Source of the DNA: Spirochaetales bacterium
Lineage (GTDB): Bacteria > Spirochaetota > Spirochaetia > SZUA-6 > JAFGRV01
NCBI GenBank assembly: GCA_016928415.1
Contig: JAFGKU010000111.1
Coordinates: 1-42,773 of the forward strand
DNA length: 42,773 nucleotides
Reading direction: 5' to 3'
How positions within the stretch are numbered: the first letter of the stretch is position 1; each line of letters starts with the position of its first letter. This document shows positions 25,286-34,543 of this stretch, one piece after another. A program made the translations under genes and the position numbers. The notes beneath the pieces are model-generated. The model searched no databases. It was given only the letters and a program-made list of their open reading frames with translations, and was not told the origin of the DNA.

Positions 25286-25310
25286 TTTATTAGTTCATTG
25301 AACTAATAAA
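25286..25310. promoter_or_regulatory. 25-base perfect palindromic operator, likely bound by the ROK repressor
   Basis: Arm TTTATTAGTTCA (25286-25297), a single central T, and the exact reverse-complement arm (25299-25310). The inner TTAGTT...AACTAA pattern is the form of XylR-type ROK operators. It lies just past the -10 box of the reverse-strand permease promoter, covering its expected transcription start. Confidence 0.75.
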
Positions 25311-25338
25311 ACATATCATAGCTTTACTCACCCGTCAA
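25310..25338 (-). promoter_or_regulatory. promoter of the permease operon
   Basis: On the reverse strand: TTGACG (25338-25333), 17-base spacer, TATGTT (25315-25310). Its -10 box abuts the palindromic operator. Confidence 0.55.
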
Positions 25339-25406
25339 TACCCGAACGGCAACAATACGAAAGATTCACAATAATACAAAACAGCACTTGTGTAAACATT
25401 CAATAG

Positions 25407-25435
25407 TGGACCGATAACAGGAATTGATGTAAAAT
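25407..25435 (+). promoter_or_regulatory. possible promoter of the binding protein-YesM-YesN operon
   Basis: TGGACC at 25407-25412, 17-base spacer, TAAAAT at 25430-25435, about 35 bases before the ATG. The -35 is poor (four of six), so an activator may be needed. Confidence 0.35.
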
Positions 25436-25469
25436 CAGGGACAGACCCTTTAATCTTGTAGGAGTATTG

Positions 25470-26471
25470 ATGAAATCCGGGAAAATACTGACAGGCTTGC
25501 TCATCATGCTTTTTTGTTCCGGCACGGTGATCTATGCGGAAAATAATATCAGGATTGCCTTAATCGTGAAAAACCTGGGGAATTCCTTTTTTGAAGCCTG
25601 CAGGGACGGAGGTCTGGAAGCGGTAAAGGAACTCGGCGGCAGCATCGATCTCATCTACCATGGACCGATCACACCCACCGTCGCAGGCCAGATTGAAATC
25701 ATTGCGTCATTGATCGAGCAGAAGGTGAACGGAATAGCCATATCCGCCAATGACATCGACGCCCTGGTACCGGTGTGTAAAAAGGCCATGAAAGCCGGAA
25801 TAAAGGTGATCTCTTTCGACTCCGCCATCGGTAAAGCCGGCCGGATACTTCATCTTGATCCCTCGAGCCCCGAATACATCGGGAGAAGCCAGGTTAAAAT
25901 GATGGCCGACATGATCGGCTACAGGGGCGAAATCGCCATCCTGAGCGCCTCCCCCCAGGCATCCAACCAGAATATCTGGATCGAGTACATGAAAAAGGAA
26001 TTGGGAAAGAACAAATACGACAGGATGAAGCTCGTGTCCGTTGTGTACGGGGATGATCTGTCGGATAAAAGCTACAGGGAGGCGCTTAAGCTGTTCAACT
26101 CTTTTCCTGAACTGAAAGGCATCATATCACCGACCGTGGTGGGCCTGGCCTCCACGGCAAAAGCCATTGAAGATGCCAAATTAAAAAACAGGATAGAGCT
26201 TACCGGATTGGGCTTGCCGTCGCAGCTGAAGGCCTATATAAAAAAAGGCATTTGTAAAAAAATGTCATTATGGAATCCGATCGATCTTGGCTACTCTGCC
26301 GTCTACATCACGTATAAGCTTATTTCGGGAGAATTTAATGGCAAGGCGGGTGAAGTAATGCCGGTGGGCAGAATGGGAAACATAACGGTTGATAAAAACA
26401 ACAATGCCGTCATGGCGGAACCTTTTGTTTTTGATGCAAAAAATATCGATAAATTCGCGGCAATTTATTAA
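25470..26471 (+). CDS. periplasmic sugar-binding protein, type 1 fold (RbsB/RhaS-like), probable sensor subunit
   Basis: A 333-residue protein with a signal peptide (about 1-22, ending VIYA) and the type 1 periplasmic binding fold: IRIALIVKNLGNSFFEACRDG, IEQKVNGIAISANDIDALVP, KVISFDSAIG, RSQVKMMADMIG. These are typical of ribose/rhamnose/autoinducer-2 binding proteins. No RbsC-type permease or ATPase is next to it; instead a membrane kinase and a response regulator follow 51 bases downstream. The order matches three-component systems such as XylFII-LytS-YesN, where the binding protein hands the sugar signal to the kinase rather than to a transporter. The ATG at 25470 follows AGGAG by five bases; the TTG just before it is less likely. 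Confidence 0.85.
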   Translation: MKSGKILTGLLIMLFCSGTVIYAENNIRIALIVKNLGNSFFEACRDGGLEAVKELGGSIDLIYHGPITPTVAGQIEIIASLIEQKVNGIAISANDIDALVPVCKKAMKAGIKVISFDSAIGKAGRILHLDPSSPEYIGRSQVKMMADMIGYRGEIAILSASPQASNQNIWIEYMKKELGKNKYDRMKLVSVVYGDDLSDKSYREALKLFNSFPELKGIISPTVVGLASTAKAIEDAKLKNRIELTGLGLPSQLKAYIKKGICKKMSLWNPIDLGYSAVYITYKLISGEFNGKAGEVMPVGRMGNITVDKNNNAVMAEPFVFDAKNIDKFAAIY

Positions 26472-26522
26472 AACACCGAAAGGAGCAGGGAACGGTCCAG
26501 CCGGCACATATTATAAAATTCC

Positions 26523-28487
26523 ATGAAAATTAAAACCAAATATTTATTGCTGAACATCTTCATAATCCTGTCCATTATCATTATCCTGGCGGTATCCTTC
26601 TGGTCGGCATACCAGATCAACGCATTGGAACGCACCATCTCCACGGGTTTCAATCTCATCGCGGAAACACGGTCCGTGCACAACCTGTTGAAAGACCTCA
26701 TCTTCGACATGTTCATGCCGCAGATGTACAACCTCCTCAAGGACCTGACGTATTCCCCGAGCACAACATCCCTGTTAAACGCCTGGATAGACCAGAACGA
26801 CAAGTACAGGACGTCACTGTACCGGTTCCTCAATTCCAATGAGCTCAAGCCGCTGCTCAGCGACCCCGAACTGAAGGAAAAATATGACGCGGCATTGAGT
26901 ATAACGGGAAAGACATTCGACCAGATTGAAGAACTGAAAAAAGGTTTCAAAAACCTTCAGGAAAAGGGGCTGCTCGGTGATGAAAAACTGTATTTCAAAC
27001 TGCAAAGCAGTGAAGACTACTCCATGCAGCAGCTCTTCAATCAGTTGAGGAACGCCAACTATTACATAACATTTACCTTCGAAAGCTACATGAATTATTT
27101 CATAAAATCCCTGCAGGCCCAGAGTGACCGTATACAGCAATCGATTATCTTCATCTTTTTAATCGTGGTGGCGGCAGTCGGAGGCATGATCGTTCTGGGC
27201 AGTTACATGATTTCACGCCAGATGACCAAAAACCTCGGTGTCGTAAGGCAATCCATCCAAATTTTATCCCAGGGAGATTTCACCTCGAGGTTAAGCGTCA
27301 ATTCCGCGGACGAGTTCGACGAATTGCTGACCAACATGAACGCACTGGTCATTCGCCTTAAAAACAACATCAATTCCGTCCTGACACTCATGCACAAGGT
27401 GGGAATGTCCATCAATTTCGACCTGAAACAAATGGACCTGATCGGGCTTGTCTGTCACACGATACTGGATGAAACGAAAATAGACGGCATCCTGTTCATC
27501 CGGATAAACGAGGCGGGAGGTTCGTTTACTATTACCAAAACATACGGTGATATCCCCTCATCAGGGCGGGGAAACCTGAAGGGTGACCGAAAAATTAAAA
27601 ATTCGATCATTGAAACGGTACTTGCGGAAAAAAACCCGATTATCATGGATCCATCCCTGTCATCCAATGGGAAAGCCCTTCCCGGCATCGATTTCTCACG
27701 GATTAAAAGCGCCATGGTTCTTCCCGTACTGCAGGAACATGAGGTTACCGGTGTACTCATTCTCCTCACCCTCGGCGAGCATGAACCATTGAACGACCTT
27801 GATCATTTCAAGCTTCAAACATTTTCCGAATACGCCGCCCTCCTGGTTGACAATTACACGAAATACGCCGAACTGTTGAAAAAAAAGGAAGCGGAATACA
27901 TGGCGCTGCAATTCCAGGTTCAGCCGCATTTCCTGTACAATATTCTCAACAACCTGATAGGCCTGAACAGGAAGGGCGATACAAAACGGCTGGAAGAGAC
28001 GGTTTTCGCACTGAAGGACATGATGCGCTACACGACCCAGCGTGATGCCTGGACGACGGTGAGCAGGGAGTTTGAATTTCTCCAGCAATACCTGCGCGTT
28101 CAGAAAACCCGGTTTGGTGAGAAACTCTCGTTTAAAATCGAATGCGAAGATACGACGCGTGATTATAAAATTCCCAAGCTTCTCCTTCAACCCATAGTGG
28201 AAAACGCCGTCATCCACGGGATAGAACCTCTCAAGGCCGGGGGAATGGTCAGTGTTTCTTCAAAGCACGTAGACATGCAGCAAAAAGAATTTCTTGAAAT
28301 TATAATAACCGACAACGGCCCGGGGTTCGTATACGACAGGCTCCCTTCAGGCAATGGAATAGGGCTGCGGAACGTGAGGGAAAGGATAGAGCATGTTTTC
28401 CCGAAAGCCATTCTGTCTATAGAAGGAGACAATGGTACGGGCACGGCATTTTCCCTGAAAATAAGGATAAAGGACCTTCAGAAATGA
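26523..28487 (+). CDS. membrane sensor histidine kinase, YesM/LytS type
   Basis: The 654-residue kinase has a first membrane segment at about 7-29, an external helical domain (about 30-205), a second membrane segment (about 207-230), a HAMP linker (about 231-283), a GAF-like domain (about 295-445) and the YesM-type kinase core. The phosphoacceptor lies in QVQPHFLYNILNNL (H469). The ATP-binding part has LLLQPIVENAVIHG, DNGPGF and GNGIGLRNVRERI. The external domain is the likely contact site for the binding protein encoded just before it. The stop overlaps the start of the response regulator gene (ATGA), so the pair is translationally coupled. Confidence 0.93.
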   Translation: MKIKTKYLLLNIFIILSIIIILAVSFWSAYQINALERTISTGFNLIAETRSVHNLLKDLIFDMFMPQMYNLLKDLTYSPSTTSLLNAWIDQNDKYRTSLYRFLNSNELKPLLSDPELKEKYDAALSITGKTFDQIEELKKGFKNLQEKGLLGDEKLYFKLQSSEDYSMQQLFNQLRNANYYITFTFESYMNYFIKSLQAQSDRIQQSIIFIFLIVVAAVGGMIVLGSYMISRQMTKNLGVVRQSIQILSQGDFTSRLSVNSADEFDELLTNMNALVIRLKNNINSVLTLMHKVGMSINFDLKQMDLIGLVCHTILDETKIDGILFIRINEAGGSFTITKTYGDIPSSGRGNLKGDRKIKNSIIETVLAEKNPIIMDPSLSSNGKALPGIDFSRIKSAMVLPVLQEHEVTGVLILLTLGEHEPLNDLDHFKLQTFSEYAALLVDNYTKYAELLKKKEAEYMALQFQVQPHFLYNILNNLIGLNRKGDTKRLEETVFALKDMMRYTTQRDAWTTVSREFEFLQQYLRVQKTRFGEKLSFKIECEDTTRDYKIPKLLLQPIVENAVIHGIEPLKAGGMVSVSSKHVDMQQKEFLEIIITDNGPGFVYDRLPSGNGIGLRNVRERIEHVFPKAILSIEGDNGTGTAFSLKIRIKDLQK

Positions 28488-29188
28488 ATATATTGATAGC
28501 CGATGACGAAGAAATGATCCGCTACAGCTTAAGAAGCATGATCAGCGATATGAACCTCAAAATCATCCATACTTTTGAAGCGTCTGACGGAGAAGAGATG
28601 ATCAAAGTGTCCAGGAAACAAAGGCCGGATATCATTCTGGTCGACATCAGGATGCCCAGGGTCACGGGCCTTGAAGCAATCAAAGCATGCAAAACATTCC
28701 TGCCAAAAACAAAATTCATCATCATTTCCAGCTACGAAGACTTTGAATACGCCCGGGAAGCGATGAAACTTGGCGTGAACGACTACCTGCTCAAACCCGT
28801 CAAACCGGAAGAATTGAAATCGGCAATTGAAAGCACCATCGAGGAGTTCAATGAACCGGACGACAGCATGGAACTGGTTGACCAGGTGAAGGCGTTTATT
28901 GAAAACAATTACATGCATGATATCGGAACGGCGCAGATTGCACGGAACTTCAGCATCACACCGAATTATTTAAGCCATGTATTCCATAAAAAGGCGGGTG
29001 TGAAGCTGATCAATTACCTGACCGACTTAAGGATGAAAAAATCGGTTGAATATTTGAAAATACCGGGAATAAAGATATACCAGGTCGCGAAAAAAGTCGG
29101 TTTCCCGAATTCCAAGCATTTTACCAAGATATTCCTGAAATATTATGAATGTCTCCCTTCTGAATACCAGAAAAACCTCCCAATGTAG
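28484..29188 (+). CDS. response regulator with AraC-type DNA-binding domain, YesN type
   Basis: The 234-residue protein has a receiver domain (1-120: ADDEEM at the acidic pocket, D54 in LVDIRMP as the phosphate acceptor, K99 in LLKPVKPEEL) and an AraC-type DNA-binding domain (about 134-234: IGTAQIARNFSITPNYLSHVFHK, then VAKKVGFPNSKHFTKIFLKYYECLPSEYQ). It is the partner of the kinase just upstream. The next gene, 165 bases downstream in the same direction, is the GH78 rhamnosidase, a natural target. It is shorter than many YesN proteins, lacking a long linker. Confidence 0.93.
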   Translation: MNILIADDEEMIRYSLRSMISDMNLKIIHTFEASDGEEMIKVSRKQRPDIILVDIRMPRVTGLEAIKACKTFLPKTKFIIISSYEDFEYAREAMKLGVNDYLLKPVKPEELKSAIESTIEEFNEPDDSMELVDQVKAFIENNYMHDIGTAQIARNFSITPNYLSHVFHKKAGVKLINYLTDLRMKKSVEYLKIPGIKIYQVAKKVGFPNSKHFTKIFLKYYECLPSEYQKNLPM

Positions 29189-29353
29189 AAAATGACACCA
29201 ATATCATAGAAATTTGGAGTTTCGGTCCTGACAATATAAAGGTAGAATAATTAATCAAATATCGGACAAATATTGGGGGGTCTCAAGAACTATTTGCTTG
29301 TCAGGAGGCAGGCATTTCTAAGGTAAAAAGTAAATTGATTGGAAGGGAAAAAA

Positions 29354-32300
29354 ATGAAAATTAAAAAAGCTAAAAAAATCTTAGTGACAGGACTCTTCGG
29401 TTTTATTTTAATTTCGTCCGCAGTTTTCGCGGCGTCGCCCAATGCTCCTACGGAATTAAAAACGGAATACTGCGTCAATCCCCTGGGAATCGACACCGCA
29501 ACACCCCGGTTCAGCTGGATTTTTTCAGACCCGGACAGGGATGAAACACAGGTCGCCTACAGGATCATCGTGGCCTCGAGCGAGGCCAATATCAATGCCA
29601 ATAACGGTGACAAATGGGATTCCGGCAAAGTCGCCGGCACCGTACAAAACGGGGTGAAATACGGGGGCTCGGCGCTGTCCAGGAGAACCGGATACTGGTG
29701 GAAAGTATCGGTATGGGACAGGAATGACAACGCCTCATCGTTCAGCGCATCGGCTTATTTTGAAACAGGTTATTTAAGCCAGTCCGACTGGACCGCGCAG
29801 TGGATCGGCGGGGATTACACCCTGCTCCGCGACGACTGGGTCCTGGACCCGGGCAGGAGCATCGCCAAAGCAAGGCTTTACGTGACAAGCCTGGGGTATA
29901 GCGAAGTATACATCAACGGTAAAAAAGCCGGCACGGATGTCTGCAGCCCGGGTTATACACGTTATGAACGACGGGCCTTGTACAACACCTATGACGTCAC
30001 GGGGCTCATGAACTCCCAGTACAACGGTATCGGGATCATGCTGGGTGATGCCTATTACAAACGGTTTGTCGGGAGCAGCAGCCTTGCCGCAAGGCTGGAG
30101 ATCCATGTTACCTACACCGACGGCGGTACGGCCTATTTCGGGACCAGCACGTCCACTTTCAGGGCTTTAAAGGGCGGCCCCATCACCTACAACGACATCT
30201 GGAACGGCGAGCGGTACGATGCCCGGCTCGAATCATCCGTAAACGGCTGGTCCGGTTACGGGTTCAACGATTCATCCTGGTCAGTTCCCTCCGCCATTGC
30301 CTATTCGGGAACCATTTCCGCCCAGCTCCAGGGCATCAGGGTTACCGAAGAAATCACACCTGCCAGAATCACCTCCGTCTCCGGCGGGGGACCGGCGGGT
30401 TATGCCTGGTGCGCCAATGAAAACACCTCCTTCACTTTCACACAAACCGTGGATGTGGCCTACGGCGCCAATGGAAGCTTCAATTACCTGTACGGTGTAA
30501 CGGGTACCATTAACTTCAACTATGCCACATTCGGTGACCCGGTACCCAATGTGGTGAAAAGCGGGTACTACAGGAACGTAAGCGGCTCAACCCCCACCAG
30601 TGTCTATGTAGCGGACATGGGCGTCAACATGGTCGGCTGGGTAAGGCTGACGGTGAGCGGTACCGCGGGGACGGTGGTCAAGCTGCGGTTCGGCGAAAAC
30701 ATGAAAAGCGACGGCTCAACCATAGAAACAACGGATTTACGGTCCGCCCAGGCCACCGACACTTACACCCTTAAAGGAAGCGGAACGGAAATCTGGGAAC
30801 CAAGGTTCACCCACCACGGGTTCCGCTACGTGGAAATTTCGGGTTTTCCGGGCACACCGACCACATCCAGCATCCGCGGCCGGGTTATCCACAGCGCTTA
30901 TCCCATGGAGGGCACATTTTCCTGCTCCAACCAGCTTATCAACAACATTTACCAGATGTACCGGCGTTCCCAGCGGGGGAACACGGTCAACATCCCCACG
31001 GACTGCCCGCAGAGGGATGAACGCCAGGGCTGGGGCGGCGATGCCGTGGTAACTTCCGAGGCGGCCTGCCTATCCTTTGACATGACCACCTTTTATGAAA
31101 AATGGTTCAATGATATAGATGACTGCCAGGGAAGCAATGGGGGGGTTCCTGATGTGAATCCCGACTACTATGCGCCCAATTACACGGATACGGCCTGGAT
31201 GTCCACCCGGATCCTGATTCCCTGGGACCTCTACATGGCCACCGGTGACAAGTCCGTCCTGGACAGGCATTACAGCAGGATGAAGCTGTTCATAAGCTAC
31301 CTCCAGGGCGTGGCCGGTTCCGATTACCTCGGTACGCCGGGCGGCTACGGCGACTGGGTTCCTGCAGGCGCCACGGAAAGCGGCGGCTACTTTGCCGATG
31401 CGTATTTTTACCAGAACACGGTTACGCTGGCAAAAATCGCCGGTGTCCTTGGTAATACGGCGGACCAGGCCACCTATGAAAACCTGGCCAACAATATAAA
31501 AAACGCCTTCAACAACTCGTATTTCCATTCCAACAGCTACTACGGGGGCAACAACCAGAGCGCCAATTCAGTGGCCCTGGCCTTCGGCATCGTCCCCGAC
31601 AATTATCGCGATGATGTTCTCAACAGCCTGGTGGGCAACATCCAGTCAAACAACAACCACGTTACCACCGGCATCCTGGGCACCAGGGCGATCATGGAAG
31701 CCCTGTGGATGGAGAACCGTTCCGACATGGCCTATACCCTCATGTCGCAGACCACCTATCCCAGCTGGGGCTACATGTACAACCAGGGTCCCGGCACAAT
31801 CTGGGAACGGTGGAATTCGGACAACGCCATAGGAAGCGGCATGAATTCATATAATCATGTCATGTACGGCGGCGGCCCCGGCGCCTGGGTATACAAGGGT
31901 GTGGCTGGAATTTCGGCCCTGACACCCGGGTATACAAAAGTCCTTATCAGGCCGGAAGTGGTGGGTAATCTGACAAACGCCAATGGCTCTGTTAAAACCC
32001 CCAAGGGTCCCGTGACCGTTAATTGGACAAAGGTCAGCAACAGCCAGGTGAATTTAAATGTAACGATACCCGGCAATGCCAAGGCCGTCATCCATGTGCC
32101 GACCCTGGGCAGCACAAGCGCCCGTGTAAGGGAAGGCGGCACGGAACTGTTCAACAATGGCTTGACGGGGTCCATGACCGGCATCAGCCTGCACAGCACC
32201 CTGCAAAACAGCATCGCCTTTAATGCCGGTTCGGGCACATACAGCTTTGTCATGACCACGGACGGGGCAGCCCGTTCCGCAGCGCCTCCCGGCTTTACCC

Positions 32301-34399
32301 TTTGCGCATCGGAGGGGGCAGCCTACACGCTGAACGGGCTCTGCGACGTGGCCTACGGTGCCAACGGTAACTACCTGTACTTAAACGGCGTGACGGGCAG
32401 CATTACGTTCAACAACGAAACATTCGGCGGCGATCCCGTTTACGGCGTCGCCAAATCCGGCTACTACCGGAGCACGGGTTATACCTGGTGCGCCAACGAG
32501 GACGAAAGCTTCACCCTTCCCGGTGTCTGCGACGTGGCTTACGGTGCAAACGGTTCTTTCTTCTACCTGTATGGACGTTCGGGCACCATCACTTTCAACA
32601 ATGCCACCTTCGGCGGGGACCCCGTTTACGGGGTTGCCAAAGCAGGCTACTATAAAGTGACAGGGGCAACGGCCACACCCACTTCTCCCTCTACTTCGAC
32701 GCCCACTTCCCCTTCGACTTCCACGCCCACGCTAACTGCCGTCTCGACTTCAACACCCACTCCCACCCAGGGAAGTTTATCCGACATAACCAACCTGGGA
32801 GGCACGGTTTCAGCCCAATACACCGATTCGCCTTCTGGCGAAGATATCAGCAAACTGATCGACAACTCCAACTCTACAAAATACCTCACGTTCCACGCTT
32901 CCGGATGGGTTCAGTTCCAGGCAAACGCCTCGTATATGGTAACCGGTTATTCCATTACCTCGGCTAACGATGCGGCGGAACGCGACCCCTATACCTGGAC
33001 GTTCCAGGGTTCAACCAATGGCTCCACCTGGATCACGCTCGATTCCCGCTCAGGTGAAGACTTCCCCAACCGGTTCCAGTTGAAAACCTACTCTTTCACC
33101 AACGCGGTAAGTTATAATTACTACCGGCTGAACATGACGAACAACTCGGGGACGATCCTGCAGCTGGCTGAATGGGAGATCTTCGGTACGGGAGGCACCG
33201 TCAATACGTCCACCCCGACCGGTACGCCTACGCCAACAATTCCGGCGACAGCGACGGCAACCCGTACGCCGACCCCGGTCTTAACGGCAACCCCCGTAAC
33301 ATCGCCGACAACAACCAATCTGGCATTGAACAGGACGGCAACGTCATCGAGCAATGAAACCGGTGACTTCCCGCCGGATTATGCCGTAGACGGCAATACG
33401 GGAACGCGCTGGTCAAGCGCCTTCAGCGACCCGCAATGGATCCAGATAGATCTCGGGACCACGGCCAATATTTCCAGTGTCGTGCTTCGATGGGAAACGG
33501 CATATGGATCGGCGTATGAAATCCAGACATCTTCCAATGCATCGAGTTGGACCACTCTCTACGCCACTTCTTCGGGATCCGGAGGCAACGAGACACTCAA
33601 TGTGTCCGGCAGCGGCCGTTATATAAGGATGTACGGAACAGCCAGGGGAACGGAATGGGGATATTCCCTCTGGGAATTCGAAGTATACGGCACCGAAGGG
33701 ACGACACCGACCAACACGCCTCAAAACACGGCAACGCCGACTCCCACGGCCACCACACAGGCAACCGCTACCCAGACCCGCACGCCGACATCCACCCCCG
33801 CATCCACTTCCACGCCGACCCCCACAACCGTTTCAACCGGTTTTAACGACAACTTCAATGACAATGCGATATCAGGCGCCTGGTCGTTGTACTCAGGAAC
33901 ATGGAGTGAATCGGGTTCAATCCTGAGGCAGGACTCCACCTCACAGGGAGACCCCTGTAAAGCAATTGCGAGCAACACCGGCCTGAATCTAGGCAGCAAC
34001 CAGACAGTTACGGCAAAGGTGTACGTGAATTCCTGGACGGACGGTGATTCCGCCCGTGTCGGAGTCTCATTGTTCACCGGTACAGGCGACGGAAGGGGTT
34101 ACAACCTCCTGTTCCACAACAACCATTCCACTATTCAATGGCTGGATGACATGGTGGCCTGGGGTACGAGTTACACGTTTAACTGGTCCGATCAAACCTG
34201 GTACTGGTTCAAATTGAAAATGGAGAACGGCACCCTTTACGGCAGGGTCTGGCAGGACGGCTCGGCCGAACCTTCCAACTGGCCGTATACCTGGACACGG
34301 AGCGGACGCACCGGATATCCCGCATTAAACGGCGGCACATCGGGTCACGGCGGCTCCTGCACCGTGTTCTTTGACGATGTGACCGTAACCAGTCCATAA
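29354..34399 (+). CDS. secreted GH78 alpha-L-rhamnosidase with multiple accessory modules
   Basis: The 1681-residue protein has a signal peptide (about 1-26, ending VFAA), N-terminal GH78 beta domains (TPRFSWIFSDP; WTAQWIGGD; LYVTSLGYSEVYING), and the (alpha/alpha)6 barrel with NIPTDCPQRDERQGWGGDA (about 546-564), the acidic active-site loop, and later GPGTIWERWNS and NSYNHVMYGGGPGAWVYKGVAGI. A small CANE...YGANG...FGDP...GYY module is inserted at about 349-411, before the barrel, and two more copies follow the catalytic part (about 979-1103). Then come one discoidin-like module (1144-1278), a classic F5/8C/CBM32 domain (about 1322-1446) and a laminin-G-like domain (about 1497-1681), split by Thr-Pro linkers. 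It should release terminal alpha-L-rhamnose outside the cell. ATG at 29354 chosen for GGAAGGG before it. Confidence 0.93.
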   Translation: MKIKKAKKILVTGLFGFILISSAVFAASPNAPTELKTEYCVNPLGIDTATPRFSWIFSDPDRDETQVAYRIIVASSEANINANNGDKWDSGKVAGTVQNGVKYGGSALSRRTGYWWKVSVWDRNDNASSFSASAYFETGYLSQSDWTAQWIGGDYTLLRDDWVLDPGRSIAKARLYVTSLGYSEVYINGKKAGTDVCSPGYTRYERRALYNTYDVTGLMNSQYNGIGIMLGDAYYKRFVGSSSLAARLEIHVTYTDGGTAYFGTSTSTFRALKGGPITYNDIWNGERYDARLESSVNGWSGYGFNDSSWSVPSAIAYSGTISAQLQGIRVTEEITPARITSVSGGGPAGYAWCANENTSFTFTQTVDVAYGANGSFNYLYGVTGTINFNYATFGDPVPNVVKSGYYRNVSGSTPTSVYVADMGVNMVGWVRLTVSGTAGTVVKLRFGENMKSDGSTIETTDLRSAQATDTYTLKGSGTEIWEPRFTHHGFRYVEISGFPGTPTTSSIRGRVIHSAYPMEGTFSCSNQLINNIYQMYRRSQRGNTVNIPTDCPQRDERQGWGGDAVVTSEAACLSFDMTTFYEKWFNDIDDCQGSNGGVPDVNPDYYAPNYTDTAWMSTRILIPWDLYMATGDKSVLDRHYSRMKLFISYLQGVAGSDYLGTPGGYGDWVPAGATESGGYFADAYFYQNTVTLAKIAGVLGNTADQATYENLANNIKNAFNNSYFHSNSYYGGNNQSANSVALAFGIVPDNYRDDVLNSLVGNIQSNNNHVTTGILGTRAIMEALWMENRSDMAYTLMSQTTYPSWGYMYNQGPGTIWERWNSDNAIGSGMNSYNHVMYGGGPGAWVYKGVAGISALTPGYTKVLIRPEVVGNLTNANGSVKTPKGPVTVNWTKVSNSQVNLNVTIPGNAKAVIHVPTLGSTSARVREGGTELFNNGLTGSMTGISLHSTLQNSIAFNAGSGTYSFVMTTDGAARSAAPPGFTLCASEGAAYTLNGLCDVAYGANGNYLYLNGVTGSITFNNETFGGDPVYGVAKSGYYRSTGYTWCANEDESFTLPGVCDVAYGANGSFFYLYGRSGTITFNNATFGGDPVYGVAKAGYYKVTGATATPTSPSTSTPTSPSTSTPTLTAVSTSTPTPTQGSLSDITNLGGTVSAQYTDSPSGEDISKLIDNSNSTKYLTFHASGWVQFQANASYMVTGYSITSANDAAERDPYTWTFQGSTNGSTWITLDSRSGEDFPNRFQLKTYSFTNAVSYNYYRLNMTNNSGTILQLAEWEIFGTGGTVNTSTPTGTPTPTIPATATATRTPTPVLTATPVTSPTTTNLALNRTATSSSNETGDFPPDYAVDGNTGTRWSSAFSDPQWIQIDLGTTANISSVVLRWETAYGSAYEIQTSSNASSWTTLYATSSGSGGNETLNVSGSGRYIRMYGTARGTEWGYSLWEFEVYGTEGTTPTNTPQNTATPTPTATTQATATQTRTPTSTPASTSTPTPTTVSTGFNDNFNDNAISGAWSLYSGTWSESGSILRQDSTSQGDPCKAIASNTGLNLGSNQTVTAKVYVNSWTDGDSARVGVSLFTGTGDGRGYNLLFHNNHSTIQWLDDMVAWGTSYTFNWSDQTWYWFKLKMENGTLYGRVWQDGSAEPSNWPYTWTRSGRTGYPALNGGTSGHGGSCTVFFDDVTVTSP

Positions 34400-34417
34400 A
34401 ACAGCAGAATGATAACA

Positions 34418-34460
34418 GGCCCTGTAACAGAATAAACCGATTGTTACAGGGCTTTTTTAT
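34418..34460 (+). terminator. intrinsic terminator after the GH78 gene
   Basis: Stem GCCCTGTAACA (34419-34429) / TGTTACAGGGC (34442-34452), 12-base loop, then TTTTTT. Confidence 0.88.
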
Positions 34461-34497
34461 TTTTTGAATCCATTCACATCAAAGTTGTATCATTCTA

Positions 34498-34526
34498 TTG
34501 ACTCAAATTAACAGCAAAACTACAAT
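34498..34526 (+). promoter_or_regulatory. promoter of the CsgG-like lipoprotein gene
   Basis: TTGACT at 34498-34503, 17-base spacer, TACAAT at 34521-34526, 18 bases before the ATG. Confidence 0.6.
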
Positions 34527-34543
34527 GCAAAAGAGAGACGCTA

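Noticed and set aside
9680..33840. Repeated Thr-Pro coding stretches as a possible CRISPR or satellite array
   Set aside because: They are in-frame protein linkers of uneven length between domains, not regular spacer-repeat units.
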